13,940 nt of DNA from assembly GCA_913009865.1 (NCBI GenBank), contig CAJVYK010000033.1:1-13940 (forward strand), written 5' to 3'. This stretch comes from an uncultured bacterium. GTDB taxonomy: Bacteria > Planctomycetota > Phycisphaerae > Sedimentisphaerales > Anaerobacaceae. Both the position numbers and the translations under genes were made by a program. A model generated the notes under the pieces. The model was not told where the DNA came from and made no database searches. It worked only from the letters and a program-made list of their open reading frames with translations. Positions 13,794-13,940 of this stretch are shown piece after piece (position 1 is the first letter of the stretch; each line of letters starts with the position of its first letter).

Positions 13794-13940
13794 AAGCCAA
13801 ACGACAAGCTCTCAGCTCGGCTATTTCGGTGTTTCTCGCTAAAGCCGGCCCGAACAACCGGCTCAGCCAGCCCGCTTTTTGACGCCCTTACCAAACTCGC
13901 AGGCCTTAGTCAGGCAGGACGAGCTGCTAAATTAAGCAGC
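13703..13940 (-). tRNA. ssrA: tmRNA 3' portion (ssrA), cut by window edge
   Basis: Read on the minus strand, this is the 3' half of transfer-messenger RNA, which rescues stalled ribosomes. At the right edge are the last two tag codons and stop, GCT GCT TAA (13932-13940), so the degradation tag ends in Ala-Ala. These lie in the perfect helix-5 hairpin GCTGCT-TAATTT-AGCAGC. GC-rich pseudoknot regions follow, for example GAGCCGG...GCCGGCT. Next comes the tRNA-like end: GACTAAACATGTAGACGC, the T arm GGGGG-TTCGAAT-CCCCC (13711-13727) and the acceptor strand CGCCTCC plus discriminator A at 13703. The terminal CCA is not encoded, as TTG follows on the transcribed strand. The 5' half lies outside the window. 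It is listed as tRNA for lack of a tmRNA type. Confidence 0.92.

Noticed and set aside
1..13940. CRISPR array or intact insertion sequence
   Set aside because: No regularly spaced repeat-spacer structure and no transposase with terminal inverted repeats were seen; the only short tandem repeats are the 11-base promoter units.

Overview
The window looks like a chromosomal segment of a Gram-negative-type bacterium, most likely a planctomycete of moderate GC content. This is an inference. It rests on an outer-membrane porin of the OprP/OprO type, on a degraded tyrosine recombinase whose C-terminus resembles (from memory) recombinases common in Planctomycetota, and on an atypical PstB P-loop flank. 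No rRNA or housekeeping marker is complete enough to fix the lineage.

Layout. Positions 1-448 (minus) hold the N-terminal part of a MoxR-family AAA+ ATPase. Positions 449-868 contain no clear gene apart from a short open frame that may be a gene remnant. From 869 to 9333 all genes are on the minus strand and form a complete phosphate-starvation module. In transcription order it is phoB, phoR, an OprP-like porin, pstS, pstC, pstA, pstB, phoU. PhoR/PhoB sense and signal low phosphate, the porin admits phosphate through the outer membrane, PstS captures it in the periplasm, PstCAB pumps it in, and PhoU couples transporter state to PhoR. Three sets of 11-bp-phased direct repeats (core GTTAGAAT or GTTAAAAT on the plus strand) sit immediately upstream of phoB, the porin and pstS, and nowhere else that I noticed. 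I read them as this organism's Pho boxes.

Positions 9455-13087 hold three genes unlike the phosphate module: a family-4-like glycosyltransferase (minus), and, divergently, a sugar-transfer-associated ATP-grasp protein followed closely by a divergent Glu/Leu/Phe/Val dehydrogenase-like protein (both plus). I infer a small pathway that makes an amino-acid-modified glycan or related surface molecule; its product is unknown.

From 13090 to the right edge lie a broken tyrosine recombinase gene and then the 3' half of ssrA (tmRNA, minus strand), from the end of its tag reading frame to its T arm. The recombinase remnant abuts the tmRNA 3' end, a classic integration site, so the glycosyltransferase/ATP-grasp/dehydrogenase block may be cargo of an old integrated element. 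No second copy of the tmRNA 3' end is visible in the window, so the far boundary is not established.
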